Shown: positions 50,963 through 60,535, numbered from the stretch's first letter. The stretch is 64,000 nucleotides of DNA from an uncultured Bacteriovoracaceae bacterium (GCA_950054155.1 CATLOT010000019.1:16293-80292); one strand, 5' to 3'. The notes: generated by a model from the letters alone, not told the origin. Translations and numbers: made by a program.

Positions 50963-52029
50963 TCAGCTCATTAGTTTATATCCTACTTTTTCTAACCTAT
51001 ATCTTAATCAGTCTTTCAGAGAACTTATCCTTGTCCTTCAAGTTAACAAATCTAATAACCAAAGGACTTATGGCACTGTTGATTGGAGATTACCTCGCTG
51101 AAACATACTTAGATTTAGATTGGTTCGGTACACCTCTGGTTTACATATTATTATATGCTGATTGTCTTATTCATCACAGATATGCCTCGAGCAAGTTGTC
51201 GAAGAAAAATAGGTCTGACTACTTACCTTTATTGAACTTTAGCTTTTTAGTCTTAGCCTTTGAGCAGATATCAACTCAAAATTTTAGTTTTTTTATTGTG
51301 GGTTCCTTAATTTTAAACTTCGTCATTTCAAGACGGCGAGTCTTAAAGTCTGTTCACTGGTCAGGATTTGTACCTCTCGTTCTCATTTCTTTAATGACTC
51401 TTTTTTATCAGTTTAATACAGGCTTATCGTGGTCTATCGGTATTCCCCTTTTAGTTTACTTTTTAATGGGAAGTAGATTGCCGATAATATTAAAAAGTGA
51501 AGTTAAGTATCCTTTTGATTATCCTTTAATCGCAAGGGTGATTTTAATTGGGATCCTCAATACTGAAATTGGGATTATTGGCTCCAAAGAAATTTGGCTC
51601 ATATCTCTAGTCATTATGATGAGCCTATTTATTCTACAAATTGTCTTAAGTCATAGTGAGGAAATTCGCTGGACCTTATTTAATCGAGGAATTGAAATAG
51701 CCTACCTTGGAATGCTGGTTTTGTTTGGGTTTGAATCAAGGGAACTAGGTCATCTCAATATCTTTATTCTATTGAGTATAGTGACATTTATCGGCTTAAC
51801 TAAAGAAATACGCTTTAAGAAAGTTCTTACTATAGTTAATTCAGCGGCTTTAGCTTTCTTATCGGGTTTTATAATCGGACCCTTTCACGACTTTTTAAGT
51901 TCAATGAGCTCGGGTACTCTCTATTATGGGGAAACTAACCTAAGTAAAATAGTCTATCTTTCATTGGTTCTTCTCTGTCTTTGCTACTTCTTTATGAATG
52001 GAGTTAAGAGAACTTTTAGCCGCGCTTAA
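50959..52029 (+). CDS. Polytopic membrane protein, unknown
   Basis: 356 residues, about eleven hydrophobic helices, ends VKRTFSRA. No motif recognised. Start ATG overlaps the preceding stop (ATGA). It is the last gene of the run; a 47-base AT-rich gap separates it from the TPR gene. Confidence 0.6.
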   Translation: MISSLVYILLFLTYILISLSENLSLSFKLTNLITKGLMALLIGDYLAETYLDLDWFGTPLVYILLYADCLIHHRYASSKLSKKNRSDYLPLLNFSFLVLAFEQISTQNFSFFIVGSLILNFVISRRRVLKSVHWSGFVPLVLISLMTLFYQFNTGLSWSIGIPLLVYFLMGSRLPIILKSEVKYPFDYPLIARVILIGILNTEIGIIGSKEIWLISLVIMMSLFILQIVLSHSEEIRWTLFNRGIEIAYLGMLVLFGFESRELGHLNIFILLSIVTFIGLTKEIRFKKVLTIVNSAALAFLSGFIIGPFHDFLSSMSSGTLYYGETNLSKIVYLSLVLLCLCYFFMNGVKRTFSRA

Positions 52030-52076
52030 TTACAATAAATCTAATGAGTTATAATATTTATTAGGATTATAAAGTT

Positions 52077-55000
52077 ATGCCTAGTAAATATCGGATTAAG
52101 TTAAAGAATGATCGAATCGTTGGCCCGTTTAATATCAAACAGGTTGTAGAGCTATTTTCAAAAGGCCATATAAACGGTGAAGAGCAGGCACAAGTATTTC
52201 CAACAGGTGATTGGAAGCCGATCCATCATAATAAAAATCTCAAAGCAGCTATTCAAGATGCTGCTAAGGGAAACAAGCAAAGAAGTAGTGGCGACTCCAC
52301 AGTTGTAAGGCTAAATGTTGCCAAACTAAAAGAGGAGCAAAAAGAAGCCCTCAAGAAACAAAAAGAAATCGATAAAAAGAAAAAGTTAGAAGAACTGGAA
52401 AAACAATCTCAAGAAGCAGAACACCAGGAGTTTAAGTTTACTCGAGAAGAACCAAGCCAGCTTGTGGATTATGATGAGCTTGAGAAAAAGTTTAAAGAAA
52501 GTGAACCAGACCCTGTTGAGATAATCGAGGAAGAAGAGGACGACTCAGGTGTAGAGAAGACAAGGGTAATAAAAAGACCGAAGCTTAATCAAGATGTCGA
52601 CAAAACTCAAGTTAACCCTGATGCGCTTAAATGGTTAAAAGAACAAGAGAAAAAGGAAAAAGAAGCCCTCCTGCAAAAAAAGCAAGAGGAAGAGAATAAG
52701 AAGCGGCAAGAGGAAGAGGCAAAGGCAGAAGAGGTTGACTTTGATGAAAGCACTCAGGTCGTTGATCTCAGTGTCCTTAAAAAGGTTCGAAAAGAGGCAC
52801 GTAGCTTAGAACAAGAACTCATTACAATTGATGATGAGGAGGACAAGAAGGATAAGACTGCGACAATACATTACGAAATTGAGGAAGAAGAAGACGAGCC
52901 AAAGAAGAAAAAGATTTCCCCAATTGTTGCTTTCGCTTTTATAGCTATTCTTTGGTTCCTTCTAGATGATGACCCTGATCAAGCGAAGCAATTTGAGCCT
53001 CAGTACTTACGTGTTGTCCCCATTATCACTTATGAAGTTTCTGACCCTCAGAAAGCTGACGATCTTTTTAGAAAAGGGATGGTTTCCTATAATAGTGGTA
53101 CCTACTTAGGAAAGGTTAAGGCGAGTGATTTCTTTCGCCAGTCAATTGAATATAAATTTAAAGATAATCCAGCTCTTGGGATGTTAATCTTAACTCACGG
53201 TGAACTTTTTTCGAATGTTTCTAATAAGTCCAAGGGTGCTGCAACTCTCTTTAACCTTATTAAAATAACGAGATCTACTGTTTATAAGAACCTCAATGTT
53301 GCGATGGGAAGTGCACTCTTCTATAAAAATAATGGGAAAATAAATAGTGCTATTAATCTCGTTGAAAATTATCTTAGGGTCGGAGATCCTTCTCTTAAAT
53401 TGCTCTCTTTGTATCTGAGTTTAGCGATTGATGTTGGTGACTTGGTCAAAGCGAAGAAGGTAATGGATAAGATTATTCAGTATCCCAATCGTCCGCTCGA
53501 AGCCTATTTGGCTATTTCTCGTTATTACACACTGGATGAAAAATATGGAGAAGGGAAGAAAGTGATCCTTGAGGGACTTCAAAACTTTCCATCGTCGGTA
53601 GCCCTCCTTCTTGCTTATTGTGAATATTTATTGAGAGAAGAAGATTTCCAAAGCTACGCGGCGACTCTTAAAAAGATTGAAGGACTAAAATATGAAGGTT
53701 CTCCAACCTATTATGCTCAATATCTAGAATATGTAGGTATTCTCTCGGCTTATAACAAAGACACAAAGACAGCTGCAGTTCTATTCAAGTTAGCCTTAAA
53801 AATAAATGATACGGATAGCTTGAGATCAAAGTTAGCGAGTCTTGATGTAGGTGGCGGCCAGCTCGCTGAAAACCTTATCCTTGAATCAAAAGCCATTGAT
53901 CTTATAAGAAAGTCACGAAAGCTAAAAAAAGAAAAGAAATGGGAAGAAGCCTTTAAAACTGCGATTGAAGCCGTTGATCTTCCTGTAAATTTCTTACCAG
54001 CAAATATTAATTTAGTTCAACTACAAATTCAGCGTGGCTTTTATGAATCAGCTATCGACACCCTTAGTTTCCTTAAGAAAGAACATCCCGTTCATCCAGG
54101 GATAAATTTCTCTCTTATTAAGGCTCTCTATGAATCAAATAAGCTCGATGAAGCTCAAGTCGAAGTGGGAACGATTTCTAATAGTATTCTCAGGACCCAC
54201 CCTCTCTATGAGTCTACAGTTGGACACTTCTACGAAAAATCAAAACAGTATGTCCTAGCGATTAAATTTCTTAATCAATCTGTTGCGAAAAACCCGCTAA
54301 GAGATCAAGATTATTTTTTAATGGCGAAAATATATTTCAAAAGTCGTCAATATACAGAAAGTAAGGCTAAGCTCGCTGAGGCCATCACTCTTGATCCCTT
54401 AAATATTGAATATAAATCACTCTATGCAAATATTCTCTATGAGTTAGAGGGGGCTGACACTGCAATTGGTTATCTTCAGCAAGCCCTAGAGGTTAATAAA
54501 GATAATCCAAGATTGCTTGGTGATACGGCCACCTTCTATTATAGAAATGGACAAATTGCTCAGTTTAGAGAAATTAAAGAAAAAGTTGAGAAACTCAATA
54601 GTGAAGATCCGGCCTTCTATGAGTTCATGATCAAGGCAGCTCAAATTGAAGAGAAGACAGAGGATCTTATCAGTAATGCCATTAAGCTTCTTGAAGTTAA
54701 TCCTGGTGATGTAGAGACGAGAATGCTTCTTGGTAAAACCCTTGCAAGTGTTGGTCGTTATCAAGACGCTCTTTATCAGTTGAATGAGGTCACAAAAAGG
54801 CTATCAACCTACCCGCGTGTCTATTACCTCATTGCTAAGATCTATATCCAAATGAAGAACTATAAGAGTGCTATTGAAGCTGCTAAGCAGGAGCGTGATA
54901 ACAATCCTAAGATCTATAATGGTCACTACATTTTAGGGGAAACCTATCGTCTTGGTGGAAAGTTTACTGATGCATCTAAGAACCTTGAAAAAGCAATTTC

Positions 55001-55268
55001 AATAAATCCCAAGAATGTTGAGTCACTCATGAGTCTTGGCTGGATAAAGCTCAGTCAGCGTGACTATGATATTGCCAGGGAACTTTATTTAAGAGCGAAG
55101 CGTCAGGAGCCAAGTAATCCTCATATAAGAAAGCAGTTGGGCTTTATTTACCAGGGAATCGGCCAGAGTGGACTTGCAATTGAGGAATTTAGTACGTATT
55201 TAAAACTATTTCCTAATGCACCTGACAGAGCTCAGGTCCAGAACCAGATCCGAGCTCTCTCTAGGTAA
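52077..55268 (+). CDS. Giant TPR membrane protein with GYF-like N-terminus
   Basis: 1063 residues. Residues 4-55 (KYRIKLKNDRIVGPFNIKQV, then EEQAQVFPTGDWKPIHH) resemble the small GYF-2/DUF4339 fold; a highly charged Lys/Glu coil with KTRVIK and DKTQVN strands follows to about 275; one membrane helix lies around 281-298 (ISPIVAFAFIAILWFLL); the rest is a long array of tetratricopeptide-like helical pairs, for example NPKNVESLMSLGWIKLSQRD. Cytoplasmic N-terminus with exported TPR array is the likely topology. Probably a scaffold; no specific role can be read. Confidence 0.75.
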   Translation: MPSKYRIKLKNDRIVGPFNIKQVVELFSKGHINGEEQAQVFPTGDWKPIHHNKNLKAAIQDAAKGNKQRSSGDSTVVRLNVAKLKEEQKEALKKQKEIDKKKKLEELEKQSQEAEHQEFKFTREEPSQLVDYDELEKKFKESEPDPVEIIEEEEDDSGVEKTRVIKRPKLNQDVDKTQVNPDALKWLKEQEKKEKEALLQKKQEEENKKRQEEEAKAEEVDFDESTQVVDLSVLKKVRKEARSLEQELITIDDEEDKKDKTATIHYEIEEEEDEPKKKKISPIVAFAFIAILWFLLDDDPDQAKQFEPQYLRVVPIITYEVSDPQKADDLFRKGMVSYNSGTYLGKVKASDFFRQSIEYKFKDNPALGMLILTHGELFSNVSNKSKGAATLFNLIKITRSTVYKNLNVAMGSALFYKNNGKINSAINLVENYLRVGDPSLKLLSLYLSLAIDVGDLVKAKKVMDKIIQYPNRPLEAYLAISRYYTLDEKYGEGKKVILEGLQNFPSSVALLLAYCEYLLREEDFQSYAATLKKIEGLKYEGSPTYYAQYLEYVGILSAYNKDTKTAAVLFKLALKINDTDSLRSKLASLDVGGGQLAENLILESKAIDLIRKSRKLKKEKKWEEAFKTAIEAVDLPVNFLPANINLVQLQIQRGFYESAIDTLSFLKKEHPVHPGINFSLIKALYESNKLDEAQVEVGTISNSILRTHPLYESTVGHFYEKSKQYVLAIKFLNQSVAKNPLRDQDYFLMAKIYFKSRQYTESKAKLAEAITLDPLNIEYKSLYANILYELEGADTAIGYLQQALEVNKDNPRLLGDTATFYYRNGQIAQFREIKEKVEKLNSEDPAFYEFMIKAAQIEEKTEDLISNAIKLLEVNPGDVETRMLLGKTLASVGRYQDALYQLNEVTKRLSTYPRVYYLIAKIYIQMKNYKSAIEAAKQERDNNPKIYNGHYILGETYRLGGKFTDASKNLEKAISINPKNVESLMSLGWIKLSQRDYDIARELYLRAKRQEPSNPHIRKQLGFIYQGIGQSGLAIEEFSTYLKLFPNAPDRAQVQNQIRALSR

Positions 55269-55279
55269 TTAATATCTTA

Positions 55280-55308
55280 TTGTCTTTTTGAACACTTCCT
55301 ATTATATT
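55280..55308 (+). promoter_or_regulatory. Probable promoter of the tRNA-Ser pair
   Basis: TTGTCT (55280-55285), 17-base spacer and TATATT (55303-55308), 11 bases before the first tRNA nucleotide. Good spacing and position; the hexamers match at four and five of six places. Confidence 0.55.
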
Positions 55309-55319
55309 AGGAGCCTCGC

Positions 55320-55407
55320 GGAGGATTGGCTGAGTGGTCGAAAGCGGTGGTTTTGAAAACCATTGACCTTAACGGGTCCGCAGGTTCGAATCCTGTGTCC
55401 TCCGCCA
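55320..55407 (+). tRNA. tRNA-Ser (TGA)
   Basis: 88 bases with CCA encoded. Acceptor GGAGGAT pairs with GTCCTCC (last pair T-G). Anticodon loop TTTGAAA gives TGA, reading UCN codons. A long variable arm typical of serine tRNA is present, and the T-loop TTCGAAT is canonical. Confidence 0.97.
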
Positions 55408-55415
55408 TCTTTAAT

Positions 55416-55506
55416 GGAGATGTGCCCGAGTGGCCGAAGGGAGCACCTTGCTAAGGTGTCGAACGGTCTGACCGTTCCGTGAGTTCGAATCTCACCATCT
55501 CCGCCA
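55416..55506 (+). tRNA. tRNA-Ser (GCT)
   Basis: 91 bases with CCA encoded. Acceptor GGAGATG pairs with CATCTCC; anticodon loop TTGCTAA gives GCT, reading AGC/AGU. Long variable arm and T-loop TTCGAAT present. Only eight bases after the first tRNA-Ser. Confidence 0.97.
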
Positions 55507-55590
55507 TTTCTTATATTCATATGTTGGTTAACGTCTTTTCATAGGACTGGTTGCGCTGAGGCTTTATAATGGTGTTAGTGAGGTCACTAT

Positions 55591-56196
55591 ATGAAAAAAT
55601 TCATTTCAAGCGCATTTCTTCTTTGCTTCTCTCTTACTTTGTTTGCACAGTCCCCTGTTTTAGAAATCCTTTCTAATGCAAAAAAGGATTCTCCTGTAAA
55701 GACAGATGGGACTAAGGCTGTCGCGGTACTCGCTGGTGGATGCTTTTGGGGAGTTGAGGATCTTTTGAGAAAATTACCGGGCGTCTTAAACACGGATGTC
55801 GGATATGCCGGTGGATCATCCTATACTGCCAAATATAGTAGCGTTAAAACTGGGACTACTGAGCATGCTGAAGCTGTTCGAGTGGTTTATGACCCTACCA
55901 AAGTAAGCTACAAGGAAATTTTGAAGTACTTTTTTAGGCTACATGACCCGACAACACTTAATAGGCAAGGTAATGATGTCGGGCCACAGTACCGCTCCGC
56001 TATATTCTATATAGGCGAAAAGCAAAAGGAAGTTGCCGAAAAGGTGATTCAAGAGGTTGATAAATCAAAGAAGTGGAAAAAGCCTGTGGTGACAAAAGTC
56101 GTTCCTTTTAAAGGCTTTTACCTCGCTGAGGATTATCACCAAGACTATCTCGTCAAAAACCCTAACGGATATACGTGTCACTTTCTTAGGGAGTAA
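55591..56196 (+). CDS. msrA: Secreted peptide-methionine (S)-S-oxide reductase
   Basis: Repairs S-oxidised methionine. 201 residues. The active-site GGCFWGVEDLLRKLPGV (catalytic Cys near residue 51) and the EDYHQDYL motif are intact. An N-terminal signal MKKFISSAFLLCFSLTLFAQ means it acts outside the cytoplasm, unlike the usual cytosolic form. GTGAGG lies before the ATG. Confidence 0.93.
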   Translation: MKKFISSAFLLCFSLTLFAQSPVLEILSNAKKDSPVKTDGTKAVAVLAGGCFWGVEDLLRKLPGVLNTDVGYAGGSSYTAKYSSVKTGTTEHAEAVRVVYDPTKVSYKEILKYFFRLHDPTTLNRQGNDVGPQYRSAIFYIGEKQKEVAEKVIQEVDKSKKWKKPVVTKVVPFKGFYLAEDYHQDYLVKNPNGYTCHFLRE

Positions 56197-56258
56197 GGGT
56201 ACAAGAAACGGATCGCTTTCCTTGAGTTCTCTATTGTATAAGTTAAGAAGGAGAAATT

Positions 56259-57098
56259 ATGGAAAAGCATCCTCACTACGAAAAAATTGAAAAGGCTATT
56301 CGCTATATTTGCGAGAATTATCAAGAGCAGCCTTCTCTATCTTTCTTGGCTCATTTAGTTGATATGACTCCCCATCATTTCCAAAAAACATTTTCAATGT
56401 GGAGTGGAGTTTCTCCTAAGAAGTTTTGCCAATACATTACACTTAACCAAGCTAAAGAGAAGCTTGAAAGTGGGAGAAAGTCCCTGCTCCAGACAACTTA
56501 TGACATTGGACTTTCGAGCCCCTCTCGATTACATGATCTTTTTTTAAGCGCTGAAGGAATGACCCCAGGTCAGTTTAAAGATAAAGGCGAAGGCCTTCTC
56601 ATAAACTATTCCTTGCAAGAAAGTCCATTTGGTAAGATTGTTGTGGCCTCAACTGACATTGGAATTTGTAGCCTCTTCTTTGCCAGTGAAAGTGAAGCTC
56701 TCCCCTATCTCAGAAAGCAATTTCCAAAAGCGCTATTAAAAAAGAGAGAAGTTGATTTACATGGTGAGGCCGTTCAGATCTTTGACAAGGATTGGATAAA
56801 AGAAGAAAAGCTAAAGCTTCATCTTCAGGGAACTCCATTTCAATTGAAAGTATGGGAATGTTTGTTAAAAATCCCTATGGGCGCTTTTGTTTCCTATGGT
56901 GATATTGCCGAGAAACTAGGTAATAAGAATGCTAGTCGTGCCGTAGGTAGCGCTGTAGGAAAGAATCCAATCGGCTACTTAATTCCCTGCCATCGGGTGA
57001 TTCAAAAAAATGGAAATATCGGAGGCTTTCTTTGGGGAGTAGAAAAGAAAAGAGAAATCTTAGCTTGGGAGTTTTCTAAACTAGATGAAGAGCAATAA
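56259..57098 (+). CDS. Ada-like AraC regulator fused to O6-methylguanine-DNA methyltransferase
   Basis: 279 residues. Residues about 5-100 form an AraC-type helix-turn-helix (SLSFLAHLVDMTPHHFQKTFSMW, DIGLSSPSRLHDLF), and the C-terminal half is a suicide alkyltransferase with the active Cys in IPCHRVIQKNG and GSAVGKNPIGYL. The N-terminal zinc domain of E. coli Ada is absent, so methylphosphotriester sensing is not expected. It overlaps the alkB start. Confidence 0.92.
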   Translation: MEKHPHYEKIEKAIRYICENYQEQPSLSFLAHLVDMTPHHFQKTFSMWSGVSPKKFCQYITLNQAKEKLESGRKSLLQTTYDIGLSSPSRLHDLFLSAEGMTPGQFKDKGEGLLINYSLQESPFGKIVVASTDIGICSLFFASESEALPYLRKQFPKALLKKREVDLHGEAVQIFDKDWIKEEKLKLHLQGTPFQLKVWECLLKIPMGAFVSYGDIAEKLGNKNASRAVGSAVGKNPIGYLIPCHRVIQKNGNIGGFLWGVEKKREILAWEFSKLDEEQ

Positions 57099-57669
57099 TA
57101 TCCTTCCCTATGATGGGGTTTGTGAAGATTTCGGTGTCGTGATTCCTGATAGCAAGGCATTGGAGTGGCGTGATGCTTTACTAAAAGAAGTCTCATGGAA
57201 GAATGACGAAGCTATCATCTTTGGAAAGCACATCACTACGAAGAGGAAAGTTGCCTGGTATGCTGATAAGAACTTTTCGTATACTTACTCAAAAATAAAG
57301 AAGACGGCACTCCTTTGGACTCCCACATTGAAAGAGATTAAATTAGCTGTCGAAAAGCATTGTGGCTCTCGCTTTAATTCCTGTCTTCTCAACCTTTATC
57401 ATAATGGAAGTGAAGGCATGGCGTGGCACAGTGATGGAGAAAAAGAATTAAAAAAATACGCTCCCATAGCTTCTCTAACCCTTGGTGAAACACGCCGTTT
57501 CTGTTTTAAGCATAAGGAAACTAAGCATAAAGAATGTCTAGAGTTAGAAAATGGATCTTTAATCGTTATGAGGGGGGAAACTCAAGAGCATTGGCTTCAT
57601 CGCCTACCACCAACAAAAAAACCAAAAGAACTGCGCATTAATCTCACCTTTCGAATTATGGAAGAATAA
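57085..57669 (+). CDS. alkB: AlkB-like 2-oxoglutarate/Fe(II) DNA demethylase
   Basis: Oxidatively removes methyl groups from damaged bases. 194 residues with MAWHSDGEKELKKYAPI (the HxD iron ligands), the distal His in EHWLHRLPP and the RINLTFR 2-oxoglutarate arginine. It overlaps the ada-like gene by 14 bases and forms an alkylation-repair operon with it. The 57670-57747 gap has an inverted repeat AATTCCC/GGGAATT (57668-57674 and 57687-57693). Confidence 0.93.
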   Translation: MKSNNILPYDGVCEDFGVVIPDSKALEWRDALLKEVSWKNDEAIIFGKHITTKRKVAWYADKNFSYTYSKIKKTALLWTPTLKEIKLAVEKHCGSRFNSCLLNLYHNGSEGMAWHSDGEKELKKYAPIASLTLGETRRFCFKHKETKHKECLELENGSLIVMRGETQEHWLHRLPPTKKPKELRINLTFRIMEE

Positions 57670-57747
57670 TTCCCTCGAAAACCAAGGGGAATTGAAATAA
57701 TATGTCTTAAACGACTTTAAAAAACATATTAACAATGGTGGATAATT

Positions 57748-58398
57748 TTGCTCGACTTCTCTAAAGCTCCCTGTTTTGGCCGTGTCGAAGGCCTGAAGAC
57801 AGCCCTGACAATGCTGCACGATATTAAGCCTCGCGGTACAGTTATTGTAGAAACTGGAACAACTCGCGGTAGCCTTGGAGGTGGAGTTGAAGGCGATGGA
57901 TGGGCAACCCTTCTCTTTGGCTGGTACTGTAAGAGCTATGAAGGGAAGATCACCACTATTGATATCGTTCCAGAAGCGATTGAAGAGTGTAAAGAAATCA
58001 CTAAGGATTATAGTGACGTTATAAGCTATCGCGTTGGAAACTCTGTAGAAATAATTGCTAAAGATCTCAATGAGCCTATTGATCTTCTCTATCTAGACAG
58101 TGCAAATGATCCTCAAATTACACTCAATGAGCTGAAAGCAGCGGAATCTAAAATTAGCAACCAGACGATAATTTATATCGATGACACTTCACTAGCTAAA
58201 AAAAGGCCAGGTGGAGTATGCAAGGGAATACTGGCCCACAAGTATTTATTTGATAAGGGATGGCGTATAGTATTCGACAATGGAGATCAGATCATAATGA
58301 AGTACAAGGGTGAGACACCGAGTCTTCTTGAAAAAATGATTGTTGGCTTAAAAACCAAGTATCTCTACAAGAGAGTTCTAAGAAGAGGTGCGCTCTAA
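57748..58398 (+). CDS. Class I SAM-dependent methyltransferase
   Basis: 216 residues. The GETGTTRGSLGG-like loop (VETGTTRGSLGGG) and TTIDIVPEAIEECKEI form the SAM-binding start, with LLYLDSANDPQ as motif II. Similar proteins are annotated as cephalosporin hydroxylase-like or methyltransferase_24. Start TTG 57748 with GGTGGA nine bases before; an overlapping ATG at 57735 is out of frame. It leads the polysaccharide cluster. Confidence 0.75.
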   Translation: MLDFSKAPCFGRVEGLKTALTMLHDIKPRGTVIVETGTTRGSLGGGVEGDGWATLLFGWYCKSYEGKITTIDIVPEAIEECKEITKDYSDVISYRVGNSVEIIAKDLNEPIDLLYLDSANDPQITLNELKAAESKISNQTIIYIDDTSLAKKRPGGVCKGILAHKYLFDKGWRIVFDNGDQIIMKYKGETPSLLEKMIVGLKTKYLYKRVLRRGAL

Positions 58399-58408
58399 AA
58401 GAGGATTA

Positions 58409-59113
58409 ATGGGTCTTTCGAGTATTTTGTTAAAACTTTCTCAAACTAATCAGCTCTTTCATAATCTTTTAGGGTCACGCTTTAAACTATACAGAAAGTC
58501 TTACTCACAATTTGGTGAAGATCTTCAGATCTTATCAAAAGTTGAGAGCGTTCATGACTCCTACTATATCGATATTGGTGCTCATCATCCTATTTATTAT
58601 TCCAATACTTATCACCTTCATTCTTTGGGGATGTTAGGCATTAATGTTGACGGCTCCAAAGACTGCATCAAAGAATTTGAAAGACTAAGACCAGAGTCAG
58701 AAAATTTAAATATTATAATTTCTGATAAAGAGGAAGAAGCTATCTTTTATGAATTCGATAGACCAACCCTTAATACTCTAAGTGAAGAAATGAAAACTAA
58801 AGCGCTAGAGGATGGTGCAAAAATTGTCTCTCAGCAAAAGATGAATTCTCTTTCGCTCAAAGGGGTTGTCGAGAAGTACGCTCCAAAAAATAAAAAGCCT
58901 TTCTTTTTAAATGTGGATGTTGAAGGATTTGACCTCCAAGTCCTTAAGACTAATGATTGGGAAGTGTTTAAGCCAAAGTTAATATGTATTGAGGATCATG
59001 ATTTTGTGTTAGAAAAACCAGCCGATTCTGAAATCTTTTCTTACCTGAAAGACAAAGGATATAATTTATTTTCTAAAAACGGTCCTAGTCTAATTTTTGA
59101 GCTTCGTCCTTAA
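58409..59113 (+). CDS. FkbM-family methyltransferase
   Basis: 234 residues. YIDIGAHHPIYYSNTYHLH is the FkbM SAM-binding signature, and VDVEGFDLQVLKTND the conserved VEGxE-like segment. Often an O-methyltransferase acting on sugars. ATG 58409 has GAGGA four bases before it; a GTG at 58388 is in frame but unsupported. The 3' end overlaps the flippase by 24 bases (convergent). Confidence 0.85.
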   Translation: MGLSSILLKLSQTNQLFHNLLGSRFKLYRKSYSQFGEDLQILSKVESVHDSYYIDIGAHHPIYYSNTYHLHSLGMLGINVDGSKDCIKEFERLRPESENLNIIISDKEEEAIFYEFDRPTLNTLSEEMKTKALEDGAKIVSQQKMNSLSLKGVVEKYAPKNKKPFFLNVDVEGFDLQVLKTNDWEVFKPKLICIEDHDFVLEKPADSEIFSYLKDKGYNLFSKNGPSLIFELRP

Positions 59114-60535
59114 GAGACTTGCCTTTAACTCCTTAACTGTCTTTTGATCAAAAATAAAAACGAGTGTTGAAAATAAAGCACCGTAGGAAATAAGACTTTT
59201 TAGTAAAGAGGTTTCGTATTCCATGTAGCGGTTAATAAAGAATACTACACCTGTAATGAGAACGACCTTTACTGCTGAGGCCATGGCCTCTAAAGAAATA
59301 TACTCTTTGATTTTATAAAATAATGAAAGGGCGATGAATCCATTTACGACTGCAGAGTAAATCAGAAAACCTTTAAGATAAAAGCGACTTGTTATAAAGG
59401 TCCCCACAGTTAAGAGAAGAAAAAGTCCTAAAAGTTCAATTTTCATTCTTATTCTAGGTTTCCCCAGGGCACCTAGGGCAGCATTTGGCAGTTCCTTGGC
59501 TGCAAGAAGGCCAGCTGTTAGGCTGCAGAGGGCAATAACATCTTTTGCGAGTGACCATTTTTCTCCAAAGAGAAGTTCAATAAGGCTCGGACCGAGGGTT
59601 GCTCCTAAACCAAAAATGAGTGAAATAATAAGAATGAGAATACGGCAGCTCTTGCTGATGAGGAGCTTACTGTCATCAAAGTTATTCTGAGTTTTAGAGA
59701 GTGCACTAAAGAGAACGTGACCAAAATTATTGATATAGGCAATAGGCAGGCTCACGAGGGACATGGTCCAAAAGTAAATGCCAACGACTTCAACTGTGAG
59801 AAATCCTTTTAAGATAATTGGGCTTGCAATCCCAAGGGCAGCAATAATGATAAGATTGGCTTGAAAATGAACCCCGTTTTTTAGACTTGATCGCACTTTA
59901 GAGATACTTGAAATTTTTGGCCATGCATAAATCTTAAGTAAAAGTCCTCCGACAAAGAGTATTAAGTAGCGAATGCACATACCTATAAAGAAAGACCAAA
60001 AGCCAAAGCCAAAATAAGCAAAAGCGATTTGAAAAATATAAAGGAAGACACTGCTTATCAATTCGAGAATGGTAAGCTTCTTAAATTCGAGTTCCTTATG
60101 AAGGACGACCTTAGGCAGTGTTGTTACAGCATCAAAGAGACAAATAAAACCAAGGAGGAGGAGAAAAGGAGAATCCGAGTCTACGTCAACAAAGTCTTTG
60201 AAGAAGTAAATAGTCCCACTGAAAATTAAAGCAACTACAAAGCTCAAGATTAAGCGAAGAGCAAGATACCCTTCAATATCACTTCTTTTAATATCTTCGT
60301 CTTTCTGAACAAGGGATTCGTGAAGACCAATATCGGTGAAATAGGATAGAGAGCTAATCCAACTGTTAAGAACACCATAAACCCCGTAGTCATAGGGGCT
60401 TAGAAGCTTAGCAAGTGAGATACTGGAAACAATTTTTAATATATTAAGACCGAATGATTTAAGTGAAAGGAAGAGAACACCTAATTTCGACTTTTTTGCT
60501 ATTGTATTTCTGTCGAAGTTCTTCTGTTCACTCAT
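59090..60535 (-). CDS. Polysaccharide flippase (Wzx/MOP family)
   Basis: 481 residues from ATG 60535 (MSEQKNFDRNTIAK), with about 12-14 helices. Motif KLLSPYDYGVYGVLNSW and a repeated LFGEKWSLAKDV fit the lipopolysaccharide/O-antigen exporter group that moves undecaprenyl-linked sugars. I rejected an earlier ATG because it would lie over the divergent gene's start. Convergent with the FkbM gene and divergent from the next gene. Confidence 0.88.
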   Translation of the reverse strand: MSEQKNFDRNTIAKKSKLGVLFLSLKSFGLNILKIVSSISLAKLLSPYDYGVYGVLNSWISSLSYFTDIGLHESLVQKDEDIKRSDIEGYLALRLILSFVVALIFSGTIYFFKDFVDVDSDSPFLLLLGFICLFDAVTTLPKVVLHKELEFKKLTILELISSVFLYIFQIAFAYFGFGFWSFFIGMCIRYLILFVGGLLLKIYAWPKISSISKVRSSLKNGVHFQANLIIIAALGIASPIILKGFLTVEVVGIYFWTMSLVSLPIAYINNFGHVLFSALSKTQNNFDDSKLLISKSCRILILIISLIFGLGATLGPSLIELLFGEKWSLAKDVIALCSLTAGLLAAKELPNAALGALGKPRIRMKIELLGLFLLLTVGTFITSRFYLKGFLIYSAVVNGFIALSLFYKIKEYISLEAMASAVKVVLITGVVFFINRYMEYETSLLKSLISYGALFSTLVFIFDQKTVKELKASLLRTKLKN

